Assembly: GCA_028274465.1 (NCBI GenBank) | Contig: CM051455.1 | Location: 43,541,129-43,605,128, forward strand | Reading direction: 5' to 3' | DNA: 64,000 bases | DNA from: Plantago ovata | Taxonomy: Eukaryota; Streptophyta; Magnoliopsida; Lamiales; Plantaginaceae | Shown: positions 1 to 11,345 of the stretch, piece after piece | Numbering within the stretch: the stretch's first letter is position 1 | How the letters are laid out: each line of letters begins with the position of its first letter | Notes under the pieces: generated by a model | Databases searched by the model: none | What the model was told of the DNA's origin: nothing | Seen by the model: the letters and a program-made list of their open reading frames with translations, nothing else | Position numbers and translations under genes: made by a program

Positions 1-828
1 AAACTCTATTATATATTAATTATGTATCATATAATAGTAATTTACGGTCAATGTTTGAAAAAACAAATCAGCTTAGAAAGTTTGATTTAGAACGTAGCGA
101 GTAGTACCTATGTGCATATATAAAATGAGAAAAAAATACATATTTAAATTTGAGAGAGTTTGATCGTTGAAGGTGGAGAATTTAAGCGGGTTTTAATCAC
201 TCTGAACTGACACATCGAGTCTGAAAATTTTAATTAATACGGATTAGTGTCGTAGATGGTTTGTACTAACTAAATTACAACTCTATTAAAATTTCAAACT
301 AATCTTGGCATGCAGATTTTCTATTTCCCACCAATATGAATGAGGTAACATTATAATTATTTTTTGTTCAAAAAAAAAACATTATACGAAGTAATTATTT
401 TTTAAACGTAAAATTTAACAACTCTACTCCTAGTTCTACACTAATTCTTTACCTCTTAATTATAACTTCAAATACAACCAAACTAACCTTATCTCCGTCG
501 GAATTCGAAACCACGATCTCTCATGTGTTACTCCATCACCCTTACCACCAATCCACCTTCTGACTCCTAGGCTATTTTCTAAATCTCGTTGGGTCAACCC
601 AGGTATACTGGGGTATGGAAGGCTTGGCGAGATGAATCCTCAAAATACTGGAAATATCCCAGAACCCAAAAATTTTCCGGTATTTTGACTAGTATACCTT
701 TTTTTTTTTTTTTTTTTTGCAAATTAGAGAAAAAAAAAAAAGAGAGAAAAAACATGCAAATAAGGCAAAAAAGACCTAACTATCCAACACAACACACCAC
801 TTTCTCGGTTCTGTTTCTCCTATTATAA
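1..828. other. AT-rich intergenic DNA, no gene seen
   Basis: There is no coding signal in this stretch. The only long open frame (589-828) runs through homopolymer T and A tracts and is not credible. On the minus strand around 490-570 there is a weak tRNA-like trace: a B-box-like GGTTTCGAATTCC lies downstream of a TGGATTGGTGG motif. It may be an old SINE head, but I cannot find its ends. Confidence 0.5.
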
Positions 829-830
829 TG

Positions 831-996
831 GTTTTTTTAAACAACAGATATTACAACGACCCCCTACACTATTGTTATACAACAACCTATATCGCATTAT
901 ATCTCCACACCTAAACCATCTTATGTCTCCCGCTGGAGATCGAACTTGGAACCTCTCCTTCAATATCCCAAATCCCTTCCATTAATTGGACCACCT
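831..996 (-). mobile_element. tRNA-derived SINE, copy A
   Basis: Read on the minus strand, the element starts near GTGGTCCAATTAATGG, carries a B-box-like AAGTTCGATCTCC, and ends in a short A run (plus-strand T run at 832-838). A second copy with the same order of motifs and the same orientation lies near 47985-48160. Shared words include TTATGT followed by C, CACACCTAAACC and ATATTACAAC on the plus strand. A short TTATAA occurs on both sides and may be a remnant of the target duplication. The 5' tRNA-like head and A-rich tail fit a SINE; family assignment needs a database. Confidence 0.6.
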
Positions 997-1001
997 TATA
1001 A

Positions 1002-1412
1002 GGCTCTGTTCTTTTCGCCTGAAAAAATTGATTATTTTAAGTTCAGTTCAGTTTAGATGCATTAAGTTCAGTTCAATTCATATTTGCTTAATACTTCCTC
1101 CATTTCATTAATAACTTCCTCTTCGGTCAACAAGCTTCATGTTTGACCGCACATTACTCTTAAATTGTATGATGCAATTCTTTTTGAAGTTATATAATTT
1201 AAGTTCATAAGTTAGTAGTATTTTTAATATTTTTTAAAAAAAATTTTATCAATATAATTTAGGTGTAATATACGAGTCAAACATGACTGCGGTTGACCAA
1301 AGAGGAAGTTTGTACTAAAAATAAATTCAGTTCAGATCAGCATCATTCACTTCAATTCAATTCAATTCAGATCAGTTCAGTTCAGTTCTATTCAGACGAA
1401 GAGAACAGAGTC
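1002..1412. mobile_element. Tourist-like MITE A, interrupted by another MITE
   Basis: The ends are inverted copies of GGCTCTGTTCTTTTCG and GACTCTGTTCTCTTCG. TAA flanks both sides (999-1001 and 1413-1415), as expected for PIF/Harbinger-type insertion. The arms are rich in the word TTCAGTTCAG. Relatives lie at 3087-3333 and 3722-3869. This copy is longer because a Stowaway-like element occupies its centre. Confidence 0.75.
1094..1311. mobile_element. Stowaway-like MITE nested in Tourist MITE A
   Basis: Inverted copies of ACTTCCTCTTYGGTCAAC lie near 1120-1132 and 1288-1309, and TA dinucleotides flank the unit (1092-1093 and 1312-1313). The uninterrupted relative at 3722-3869 lacks this block, which supports later insertion. 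The exact ends are approximate. Confidence 0.55.
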
Positions 1413-1415
1413 TAA

Positions 1416-2721
1416 CTCCCCACTTCTTAGAATGGTGGTCTTTAGAATGTTTAGAGTTGTGATTTTGTTTAGAGTTTGAACTTGTTCAATAAAATATTTC
1501 CTTGTTTGGTTGGTTGTTTGAATTATTGTAATGTTCTAATGTTATATTATGACTTTATTTAGGATTATATGAGTTTATGACATTTATATATGTTGAATTT
1601 TGAATATTATTTGATGATAAATGGATGTGGTAGTTATTACATATAATTTTATATATTTTTTAATTTATGTGTCCGAGATGACTCGAATTTATTTTTTACA
1701 TAACGTCGTCCGATACTAGATTGAAAACATAGCTCCGAGGTACCATTATCATGACTTCATAATAATACAACATTAGCAAAATGAGTCGAGGACAGGACAG
1801 TATTAATAAGTACAGTAATGGCAATCATTTAATCATTTAATTATTACTCGACATTAGCGTGTTGACATTCCCAAACCAAATGATTAGGTATCATAATAAT
1901 ATGCTTTTTTTTAATCAGCAAAATATTTTATTCCCTTAAAAAAGAAAAAATATGCAACACGAAGGTTATGCACATCGAAAACAATCCCCCACAACCAAAT
2001 AATATGTTATGCAAGTTTTCATACAAATAATAACATCAAAGGTATAATCTGATAGGATGGTTCAATTAGTTGAAATGGAGGATAATATCATTTTGGTCAC
2101 ATGTTCAACTTTTACGGGGAGTGAATTTTTGGAATGTATATTTTCAAGTTGAGACTATCACAACTTGCTGCAGTTTAAAATAAAAACAACACTAAGGGTA
2201 TACTCGTATTATTATTTATTATTATTATTATTATGTCATTAATTATCTGTTTGATTCAGTTGAAAAAGTTTAAATTGAATTTATTTGAAAAATAAATTTC
2301 AATTAAATAAATTTATTTAAATTGAAAAGAACTAAACTACCATTTCAATAATAACAAATGACTACTATTAAAAAATGGAAATACAACATAATTGGTTTAT
2401 GCCATTGTAAATTTGTATCAAAAAAGTGATTGATAGGTTCAATTTTTGTCGTTGACAAATAAGTTTAGGCACTTTTCCAAGTTAAAACAAAAGCTAATTT
2501 TCTTTAATTTGAGCGGCTGCATATTCCCTTAATTTGTCTTTCATTTTCCTTTCCAAAACTACTAATGGTTAAAACAAATCTATCTGATTTAGTATAAATA
2601 TAATACTATCAACTTGCTTAATTAACTAATCGAGATCGGCCTATGTTCGGAAATATCTTGCTCAAGACTCAAGAGTACCAAAACTAGAATCTGAACAAGA
2701 GATTTTTACATTTATTATTTA
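1416..2721. other. AT-rich intergenic DNA, no gene seen
   Basis: No open frame or RNA signal was found. The stretch holds a short TTA/TAT microsatellite near 2206-2236 and simple AT-rich sequence. Confidence 0.6.
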
Positions 2722-2724
2722 TTA

Positions 2725-3031
2725 GAACATTCTTTAGGGTTGGGGCTTAATTGTAGGTATTTTAACATAACAATCTAAAAAAGCTCATCCCAAATGATAT
2801 CTCCAATGGTTTGAGGTTTATTTGAGTATTCTATGTGGGTCCTTATGCCATATTCCTCCATATTATTGGAGATTTTGTTGTAGGTCTCATATCTGAGGCT
2901 TAAATAGGGGCTACTAATTAGTAGCCCATTGGCATGGGCTACTAATTAGTAGCCCTTTATAGCCCCCATTGGAGTCTATTTGGGCTTAAGTGTGGATTTT
3001 AGTCCCAATAAAGCCTCCATAAGGAGTGCTC
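2725..3031. mobile_element. Tourist-like MITE with twin 20-bp palindromes, copy 1
   Basis: TTA lies on both sides (2722-2724 and 3032-3034). The ends are imperfect inverted repeats beginning GAACATTCTTTAGGG on the left and, read on the minus strand, GAGCACTCCTTATGG on the right. The centre carries GGGCTACTAATTAGTAGCCC twice, at 2908-2927 and 2936-2955, separated by 8 bp; each is a perfect palindrome. A second, diverged copy lies in opposite orientation at 53981-54294. Confidence 0.8.
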
Positions 3032-3086
3032 TTAATACTACTACTTGATTACCATAATTAATGAAGGTTGTTTTCTCTTTGGTTTA

Positions 3087-3333
3087 GGCTATGTTTGTTT
3101 CACCTGAAAAACTCTGAACTTATCTGAACTGAACTAAACTTATCTGAACTGAACTTAATTATCTGAATTGAACGTAACTGAACTTATTTGAAGTATAAAT
3201 TTTAACTAAGCAAACTTGAACTGAATTTAATTTAACTGAACTGAACTTAATAAAACTGAACTGAACTTAATAAATTTGAACTGAACTTATCTAAATTGAA
3301 CTTAATAAAATTTAAGGTGAAACGAACAGAGCC
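3087..3333. mobile_element. Tourist-like MITE, copy B
   Basis: Terminal inverted repeats GGCTATGTTTGTTTCACCT and, from the minus strand, GGCTCTGTTCGTTTCACCT are bounded by TTA on both sides (3084-3086 and 3334-3336). The interior is almost entirely variants of CTGAACTGAACTTA, so it is a near-tandem repeat. It belongs to the family of the elements at 1002 and 3722. Confidence 0.8.
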
Positions 3334-3702
3334 TTAATGTCTAAGACGCAAAATACAATTGGGAAATTACAATTAAACTCATGAATAAATATCTCATAAA
3401 TGATATTTGCCGAGTGCGTAGTTGCATAAATATTTCTAACGTATTTTACTTTTATAATATTTTTTAGGTACGATGAATAAGATGAAGCCATGGTAGTTGT
3501 GATGTATTAATTGGCCATTATTTGTGATGTAATATTGATATTAAAACATAATTGATCCTAATTCTAATCAACAATATAATAGGCTGTTTTTGCCTATAAT
3601 TGCACCCTATATAACCGAAAACGTAATCATTTGGCTTTACTAAATTTATACTATACGATTTAGATTTCATATTTCACTTCAAACAACGCGCTATAGTCAG
3701 TA

Positions 3703-4110
3703 CTTCCTCCTATCTTATATAGGCTCTGTTCTTTTCATCTAAAAATTGATGAAAATAAATTCAGTTCAGTTCAGTTCAAATTTGGCTAATATTATTTTGT
3801 ACTACAAATAAATTCAGTTCAGTTCAAATCAAATTAGATCAGTTCAGTTCAGACGAAGAGAACATAGCCTTAGTTGTCGGTTGTCACTTTAGAAATTTCA
3901 CACATATTAAGTAGGACCTATTACTAGCTTTGTAGTTATAAAAATTATTCTAAAAAACCTATTAATATTAATATAATATTATATTGATAGTAGTGAATAT
4001 AGGAACAAAAGATAGTTAAGCCTATTAGTATAAATCATTATACCTAAAATGACAATTATTTGTGTTATAGTAAAATTTATAAAGTGACAACTAAATAAGA
4101 TAGGAGGGGT
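3703..4110. mobile_element. Stowaway-like MITE, split by a Tourist MITE
   Basis: The left arm begins CTTCCTCCTATCTTAT and the right arm, read on the minus strand, CCTCCTATCTTATTTAG. After the nested insert the left arm resumes with TTAGTTGTC and the right arm has TTAGTTGTCACTTTA, so the two arms align across the insertion. TA flanks the unit. The full arm is interrupted exactly at a TWA-type target. Confidence 0.7.
3722..3869. mobile_element. Tourist-like MITE, copy C (148 bp)
   Basis: The inverted ends are GGCTCTGTTCTTTTCATCT and, on the minus strand, GGCTATGTTCTCTTCGTCT. It sits inside the left arm of the Stowaway-like element at 3703-4110. The flanks are ATA (3719-3721) and TTA (3870-3872), one mismatch from a clean duplication. 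It is the shortest and least interrupted member of the family in the window. Confidence 0.75.
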
Positions 4111-4629
4111 TATCTGTTAACAATCATGTTCATATGCTAGACAACTTTTTAAACTACAATTTAGGCGCGAAAGGTTGGTAGTGCTAAATATAACTGCTAA
4201 ATAAACCGTTAAACCACATTTTAGGCGCGACAGCTTGAAAATACTAAATATGTAGAAATGTCCTGAATCTTTTTATAAAAATTAATTTCTTTCTACTTCC
4301 GCCCCACCAAACTATTTGCATTATTGCATTTTTTTGGGTCGATTTTAATACTACTCACTACTTTTAAAATAAAAACTATTTCGTCCTCATCAACTTAAGG
4401 GTCCATAACTTTTTAAACCACGTTATCCACTCTAATAACATAATGAACCACATTATGCCATCAATTACAAAAAGGACCACGAACTTGACCATTTGACGCT
4501 CTAGGCACTATTCCTTATTCAATTTTTTGGGCAACCAAACAACCTTAGTTAAAAAAATAAAAGAAAATAAAATAACATAAATAAAAATGATAAAATAAAA
4601 TAAAAATAATAAAAATAATTTAAAAAACT

Positions 4630-4845
4630 GAACTTCTTCTTCTCTAGCTCCGGTATCGGAAAATATATTTTACGGTACCGGAGATCCGGCAAGCTCTGCA
4701 AGCTCCGGCTAGAGCTTTGCAAATCTCCGATCGGAGCTTTTAAGCTCCAGATCGGAGCCTGCAAAGCTCCGATCTGGAGCTTTGCAAGCTCCTTGCCGGA
4801 GCTTGCACAATTATTCCGGTACCGGAGTTAGAGAAGAAGAAGATT
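4630..4845. repeat. Foldback cluster of GC-rich palindromes
   Basis: The outer arms are inverted: CTTCTTCTTCTCTAGCTCCGG on the left (after about 4634) pairs with CCGGAGTTAGAGAAGAAG on the right (to about 4841). The interior is built from variants of AGCTCCGATCGGAGCT. The best inner hairpin has perfect 17-bp arms at 4742-4758 and 4766-4782 with a 7-bp spacer. The cluster is flanked by long A-rich tracts. I do not recognise a transposon family. Confidence 0.7.
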
Positions 4846-4849
4846 AGAA

Positions 4850-5300
4850 AAAAAAAAGAAAAAAGAATTTGAAGGAATAAAAAATTTAAAAGAAAAAATA
4901 ATTAGAAAAATAAGTAAGTAAGAAATAAATAGTTAGGCCATGTTTGGTTTGTACATTTTGTGCCTATGACATTCTGTAAATAATGCATAGTCTACTCTGA
5001 AAATGTGATTTTTAGTCTTAAATGTAATTGTGGACATATTGAGGTTATTGTTTAGAAGCCTATTATTAACGTGGTCTTTTAATAAATTTTATCTCAACTT
5101 AAATTGTCATTGTTTAGTTCATTTTAATCATGAAAAAGCTATTACAAAATATTTTATGCATTATCTTATTTCGATTTGAACTTTTCAAAAAATTAGATTA
5201 TTAGTCGGTTATAGTTTGGTGAGACGGAAGAAGTAAAATTTAATAAAGTAGTATATTTTTATTATTTGTAAAGAGGGAAATAAAGAGCAGATAACGCGGT
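4850..5300. other. Upstream region of the PP2C gene
   Basis: AT-rich DNA separates the foldback cluster from the transcribed region of the phosphatase gene. No confident TATA box could be assigned. Confidence 0.4.
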
Positions 5301-5914
5301 TTTGTTTTATATTGTGTCCGTCTCTCTCAAAGTCTCAAAACTCTGTGTGCTTATTATATTTTCATCTTTCCAATCATAAAACAAACGGATTATATTTTTA
5401 CTACTCTCTCTACTCACAGAAACAAAGAAGCAATAGAAAAGATTATTATTATTACACACTTCTCTTCTCTCTAGGGTTTTCTCACCGGATCTACTGCGAT
5501 TTTACCTAAATGTCGTCGTTTCTGTAAGTTTCTCTCACTTTCATTTCATCGGAAAATGTACATGTGCTTGTTTTTTCTCGAATTGATGCTCAGCTTGTTT
5601 TTGTTCTACGGTTCAGTGTCTGTTTGTAAAGTTTTTCTGAGCTGTTCATCGGAATTTGCTAGCTGAATTTGTTGTGTGGAATTGAATTTGCATCTGATTT
5701 GTTGTTTTGTACATTGTTGATTACATGTAGAGCTCGTTATTTACGATGTGTTCATCTGATTGCATTAGCTGTTTGCTTTGATTGGAATTTATGTTCATCT
5801 GAATTCAGGTTTCAGATTAACTTTTGAAAATGAACATTTCAATTAAGTTTTATTAACTTTTTTTTTTTTTTTTTTTTTAATTTCCTGTGGCTGTTTTGGG
5901 ATTAGCTTCTGAAA

Positions 5915-5956
5915 ATGAAGGTGTTAGAAATGCTCAAACAAAGAATACCAGAATGA
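5915..5956 (+). promoter_or_regulatory. Upstream ORF overlapping the PP2C start (ATGA)
   Basis: If the leader intron runs from the GTAAGT at 5524 to the AG at 5904-5905, the mature leader holds a 13-codon ORF starting at 5915 and stopping with TGA at 5954-5956. The main start ATG is 5953-5955, so stop and start overlap as ATGA. The same junction closes a second short ORF from ATG 5510 after six codons. This arrangement would favour regulation by reinitiation; the effect is inferred. Confidence 0.5.
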
Positions 5957-8601
5957 GTAGTCAGATAGAAGAATTGGAGGAATCGGAAATGAGGCAAAAT
6001 CAGCAGACGGTGGTGCCACTTGGGAGATTGATTGGTCGTGAGTTGAGAAATGGTAACGGGGAGATGCCCTCGATTAAGTATGGTCAAGCTGCCTTGGCTA
6101 AGAAAGGAGAAGACTATTTCCTTATCATTCCGGAATACCAAAGGATTTCAGGAGATGCATCTACGTCGTTTTCAGTATTTGCGGTATAAGATTCGTACTG
6201 TCAATTTAATTTCTTTATATGGATGTTTGATTGATTGTTTTATCCGCACGGAAACATGTTATAATCTGCATTTTGCCTTTTATGGTAGATTTTCGATGGG
6301 CACAATGGTATATCAGCTGCTATATTTGCTAAAGAGAATTTACTTAAAAACGTCTTGAGTGCTATTCCTGAAGCACTTGGTAGAGAAGAGTGGCTTCAAG
6401 CCCTGCCCAGGGCATTAGTAGCTGGATTTGTCAAAACTGATATAGAGTTTCAGCAACGAGGTGAGTAAATATTAGTTAGGTTTCCTTAGAACTTGTGGCC
6501 TTTCTCCTTTTGGTATCTTTGGGTGATTGTTTGTAATGTGTGACAGGTGAGACTTCTGGAACAACTGTGACGTTTGTTGTAATTGATGGTTGGACGATTA
6601 CTGTTGCATCGGTTGGCGATTCTAGATGCATATTGGATACACAAGGGGGAGTTGTCTCTCTACTAACTGTTGACCACCGGCTGGAAGAAAATCTTGAAGA
6701 GCGGGAGCGCGTAACTGCAAGTGGTGGTGAAGTTGGAAGGCTCAATATCTTTGGAGGTAGCGAGGTAGTTTCCTTTACATACCTTTTTGTGTTCACTATT
6801 TGCACTTGAACTATGGGTGTTGAGGACTTAATTACCTATTTTGACATGGTTCTGTTGTTGGCACGTGTAGGTTGGTCCGCTACGTTGCTGGCCTGGTGGA
6901 TTGTGCCTTTCGCGTTCAATTGGGGATACTGATGTTGGGGAGTTCATCGTCCCAATTCCTCATGTTAAGCAAGTCAAGGTTCGGAACATTTTATACAAAT
7001 TACAATGTGTCAATTAGAAATCTCAGTATCTTGCGTTAATTAAAACAGATAAAATTCTTACCATGAATTATTGGTCATAGCTTTCGAATGCTGGGGGAAG
7101 ACTTATTATTGCCTCTGATGGTATATGGGACGCTCTACCATCTGATTCTGCTGCTCAATCTTGCCGGGGTTTGCCTTCTGAACTTGCAGCAAAGCTGGTT
7201 GTGAAGGTACCTTTTACGTATGAATTTGGGTACGAGAACTAGCGAACTTACTTTAGATCACGAAACTTATTGTAGCTATTTCTGCTGTTTTTCTTTCAGG
7301 AAGCTCTTAGGTCACGGGGCTTGAAGGATGATACAACCTGCTTAGTTGTTGATCTTATTCCCAACGACCAACCTGTTTTGCTGCCGACGCCTCAAAAAAA
7401 GCAAAATATTCTCTCTTCTATCTTTGGTAGACGATCACGTAACTCCAACAAAGGAACCAAGCTATCTTCCGTAGGAGTTGTTGAAGAATTGTTTGAGGAG
7501 GGTTCTGCGATGCTTGCAGAGAGGTGCGTTCCTGTTATTATTATTAGGTTCTTGAACTGCTGCATGCACATCATTGCTATTCACTGGGTTTGTAGTGCTT
7601 GCTATGTCTTGTGTGATATCTTAGCGTTAAATGTCACTTGGTTATTTGTGACGTGTGACTATAGGTAATGTGAAAAGTCAGTATCCCTGGATTAAACGTA
7701 CACTATGCATAAAGAGAATAACATTTAGATTTTTTTTTTTAAACCACGTTACTTCTCCTTGGTTTCTAACTATGTAGTATGTATTGATGAATTGATGTTT
7801 AGTTGTGCAACTTGGAATTATTACCGATGGTTTAGGTCAGCGAAAGGGTAATATAACTTGAGAAACTTTCTGTAACCTACTAAACCTTCTGTTCATCATT
7901 TTATATTCGGAATCTACATTTATTTTATTTCTAAATTTGTCCTCATTTATCATGTTACATCCACGTCACACCCCATAATATTGTGTGCTTGAAATCACGC
8001 TAGTGCTTTTTCTGTTTTCAAAATTAAGATTGTGAATCAATGAGTGCAAAGGCTACTGCAGACTTTTATTCTCTTTACAAATGTGACGATTTGTTTATGG
8101 TGATAGTTGTTGAACAACTCAAACCAGCATTATAATGAATTTAGTCTCTCCATCGAATGAACAAGGTTTTTTTTTTCTTTTTGAAATATAGTAAATAATT
8201 ATAATAACTACTTGTAGACCTTATGGTTATGTGTTGCTGATTGGGAATCCTAGAGTTCCACCTGTGTTACTAATTGACCTTTTATGTATTTAACAGTTTG
8301 GTTGTTTTGATGACGGACCATGGTTATGAAAGAAAACTTTGAATACCTACTTCCTTTTATTGGTTTTGACCAGCAGTAAACTTTGTGCAGGCTTGGTAAG
8401 GACTTCCCTCTGGATTCAAGTTCTGGGCTCTTCAAATGTGCTATTTGCCAAGTGGATCAGCCATCGGGGGAAGGTTTATCTATTAATTCAGGCCCATTTT
8501 TCTCTCCTGCTTCTAAGCCATGGGAAGGTCCTTTCCTTTGTGCAACTTGTCGAAGGAAAAAGGATGCCATGGAAGGAAAGAGACAAGTACTTCGTCAGTG
8601 A
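5953..8601 (+). CDS. Protein phosphatase 2C, PP2C 12/15-like
   Basis: This is a Mg/Mn-dependent Ser/Thr phosphatase of the plant PP2C superfamily. Coding exons are 5953-6183, 6289-6460, 6547-6764, 6871-6978, 7081-7206, 7300-7523 and 8391-8601; all junctions are GT-AG and the total is 429 codons plus stop. PP2C motifs appear in order: FDGHNG at the start of exon 2 (metal-binding Asp), SGTTVTFV, GDSRCIL, DHRLE, LSRSIGD and ASDGIWD, then DDTTC. After the catalytic domain there is a basic linker and a cysteine-rich tail with CAICQV and CATCRRKKD, as in the Arabidopsis PP2C 12 and 15 type. The start at 5953 is the first Met in frame with exon 2; the upstream in-frame codons lack ATG. Exon 6 and exon 7 are separated by an 867-bp intron. 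Substrates are unknown. Confidence 0.92.
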
Positions 8602-9765
8602 CTGCATACCGTGGTAACCTAGTAAATATCGATATATTTTTTCAATCTTGCACTGTAAGCATCCTTGCTTATAGTTTTATTTTGCAATGGTTACTTAGAT
8701 GTGTGTAAGGAGTGATGTAGTGAGTCGGTAGATTTTTAGGGAGCAACCCTTTTTGTTGTGGTTTCCTATCATTTCTTGGCCGCTCAACTGATGTTTGACC
8801 CAAAAAGATTGCTAATACATATGCGTGTGAAATTATTGTTGCTAACTTGAGTATGTAAAGTAAATGTCTGCAATGAATGTTGTATCGAAGTATTCCTATC
8901 CACGAATTTGTTGTGGGTTATGTTTCTATCATTCATCCTATCAGCTATTTCTTTTATTGATCTGGTGGTGTGTTTATCCCTATCATTTTTTTTTCTCTTC
9001 TGCTTTATACTTATGACACCATGTTTTGAGGAAATTCGGCGCTGGATTCTCTTTGTTGATCTAAACGTTATATTAAGAATAGTAGAATGTATGTTTGGTT
9101 AAGGGGCGGAATATTGTTCTATCACCAAGATCTAGTTCGTCATTCTAAGATGACATTTTCTCTTGGCGTATGTTTACAAACTTTTAAGCAAAACTGTATC
9201 TCCGGATCAGCATCATATGTTTAGCTACAAACATTTTATGTTAACTTCAAAGTTCAAACATCATGTGTTTTTTATACCTGCATTACTGAACATGATGTTG
9301 ATCCTGAGAAACGAAGACTCTCGTAAAAGCTTGCTCATGTATATGTTTGCTTGGTTAACAGGCTTCAAGATGACAGCTAGTTCGGCAGTTCCATTATTCT
9401 ATTCATGTTGTCCGTGATGTTTTCATGGTTATCTTTTCTGGCATGGAAGCTAGATCATCAGTATACTTATATAGATCGCCTTCATGTTATAAATTAGTAT
9501 CAGCCTTCGTTATTAAGCATGACTAACATGATCAGAAAATGCGGAAGTCCTGAAGTTTAGTCTTTTGTGGTAGCTTTCATGCGGTGTACTCCATACAGTG
9601 GAACAGGTTGTTTTTGTACATAACGGACCATTTGTTATAAAGTTCAAGATATTGCTGCACATAATTAGTAAGTACCATGCATCATCATTAAGCACAAATG
9701 GAATAGTAGAGGTGCAGGGTGGTGTTGGTATAGTAGTAGTGTAACTTTTGCTGTTTAAAATAAAA
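8602..9765. other. 3' flank of the PP2C gene, no other gene seen
   Basis: The open frames here (8908-9102, 9163-9417 and, on the minus strand, 9513-9809) are short, of low complexity, and lack recognisable motifs or splice logic. The first few hundred bases probably hold the 3' UTR. Confidence 0.5.
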
Positions 9766-11345
9766 GCATCCATTGGACCCGGCCAAATGGAGCCGAACCG
9801 TATTGGCAATTGGAAATGCCGGTTGACGGTTCTATAACTGTAACTGCCTCACGGTTCCAAGATATTGGAACCGTAGTGCAGTTCCTAGAACCGGGATCCC
9901 AGCCAGCTTTAGACCTTAGAGTCAAACGACTCTAAAGCAAGCCGACTCTTAGCTATATAGAGCTGTACTACACTACTCTAATTAGAGTTGTTAAATATTG
10001 ACTGCTACTAAAAAATTTGATCTGATTTGACATTTTGACAGTCACAAATTACTATATGGAGATGTGTGGAACAGCTCTAATTTAAGTGTTCGTTTGAAAT
10101 TTTTATTTTTCTTTCTTTTATTACATGTACTCCTTTCATCTCTGAGAGTTAAAATGAAATGTGATTATAGTATTCATACTGTCAAAAAGAAGGAAAAAAA
10201 AATAAAAATAAAATTTTTCAATCTGAAAATAAATTAGAGATGTTACACAACTCTAATTATATCATGTCAAAATCTAAATCACGCTAGATTAGAGTTGTCA
10301 AATCAATATTTGACATCTCTAATTAATCAATATTTGACATCTCTAATTAATTAAAGATGTGTTTATAGGTGTGACTCTAATTTATAGTCAAACAGCTCTA
10401 AAGTCTAAGCTGCTAAGGCAAGCTAGGAACCGTACGGTTCTGGAAACCGCCAGTTCTAGGCTATGTTCTCGAAAACGGGGTTGGCCGGGCGGTTCAAGCG
10501 GTTTAGCCGCTAGCCGGAGGGTGGCCGGCTCAAAGACACCCCCTAAAACCGCTGTGCAGCCGGTACCCAAAAAACCGTTGAAACCGGTCAAGAATCGATA
10601 AAAGCCGGTGAGCCGGTAACCGGCGATCCGCCGGGTTTCCCGGTTCTTGGTCGTTTTTGCTATTTAAAAAAAAACCTAAGAATACAGATCTGGTCAAAGA
10701 AGGTTGGACATGGTCAAATCATATCCCGCGCACAAATAGATATAAATCAAATAGAAAAATGGAGATTCATAGGGAGGAAGGCTGACGATCGATGGGTGAT
10801 AGAGACTTGGAAATTTCGTTGCAGAAGGTTTGATGAAGATTTGAGTCGGTGAGGTGAGATGAAGAAGAAAGGCAATGAGCTGAAGAATAATTGAGGCCGG
10901 TGAGATGAAGAAGTATTAAATTAGGAAAAAAGGATACTTCATTGCATTTTATTTGATTTTATTTGATTGGTGGGCTTAGTAAACATTAATGGATCTTAAT
11001 GGATTGTATTTAAGAGTCCATTAAAAGGCCCAAGTATGAGCTTCAGATTTGATGGGTCTTAAAAAAACCATTGATTCCATACGTACCATATATATATTTC
11101 TATAATTTTATATGCTATACCGGTTCAATCCGGCTAAAAAAGGCTCGACCGGTCCGACCCTGGTCTGACTTTTTTTGTGTGGTCTCCGGTTTGACTTCCG
11201 ATTCCGGCTTTCAAAACATAGGGTCTAGGTTCCTAGAACCGTGGAATTACATGGTGCTGCAGTTCCAACCATAACTGCCCAAGGCGTTGGGCAGTTATGG
11301 TTCTAGAACTGTTAATCGGAACTGTCATGGCCGAGTCTATCCGTG
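9766..11345. mobile_element. Composite nested repeat with GGAACCG inverted ends
   Basis: The left part (about 9766-9900) and the right part read in reverse (about 11225-11345) share an order of motifs: a GGTTCTATAACTGTAACTGCC-like block, then GCAGTTCC and TTCCTAGAACCG. They look like the inverted ends of one element. Between them sit a second AT-rich repeat with CTCTAAAG ends (about 9905-10415) and the hAT element at 10461-11221. No transposase frame is visible. Confidence 0.5.
10461..11221. mobile_element. hAT-type non-autonomous element, 761 bp
   Basis: The element begins CTATGTTCTCGAAAAC and ends TTTCAAAACATAG, giving inverted CTATGTT ends. It is flanked by GTTCTAGG (10453-10460) and GGTCTAGG (11222-11229), an 8-bp target duplication with one change. 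The subterminal regions are rich in CCGGTT words. A 167-bp relative lies at 19528-19694. Confidence 0.65.

Noticed and set aside
7321..7668. Alternative 3' end of the PP2C gene by reading through the intron after 7523
   Set aside because: The frame continues to 7668, but spliced exon 7 restores the family's cysteine-rich tail. Intron retention is possible but not shown by the sequence.
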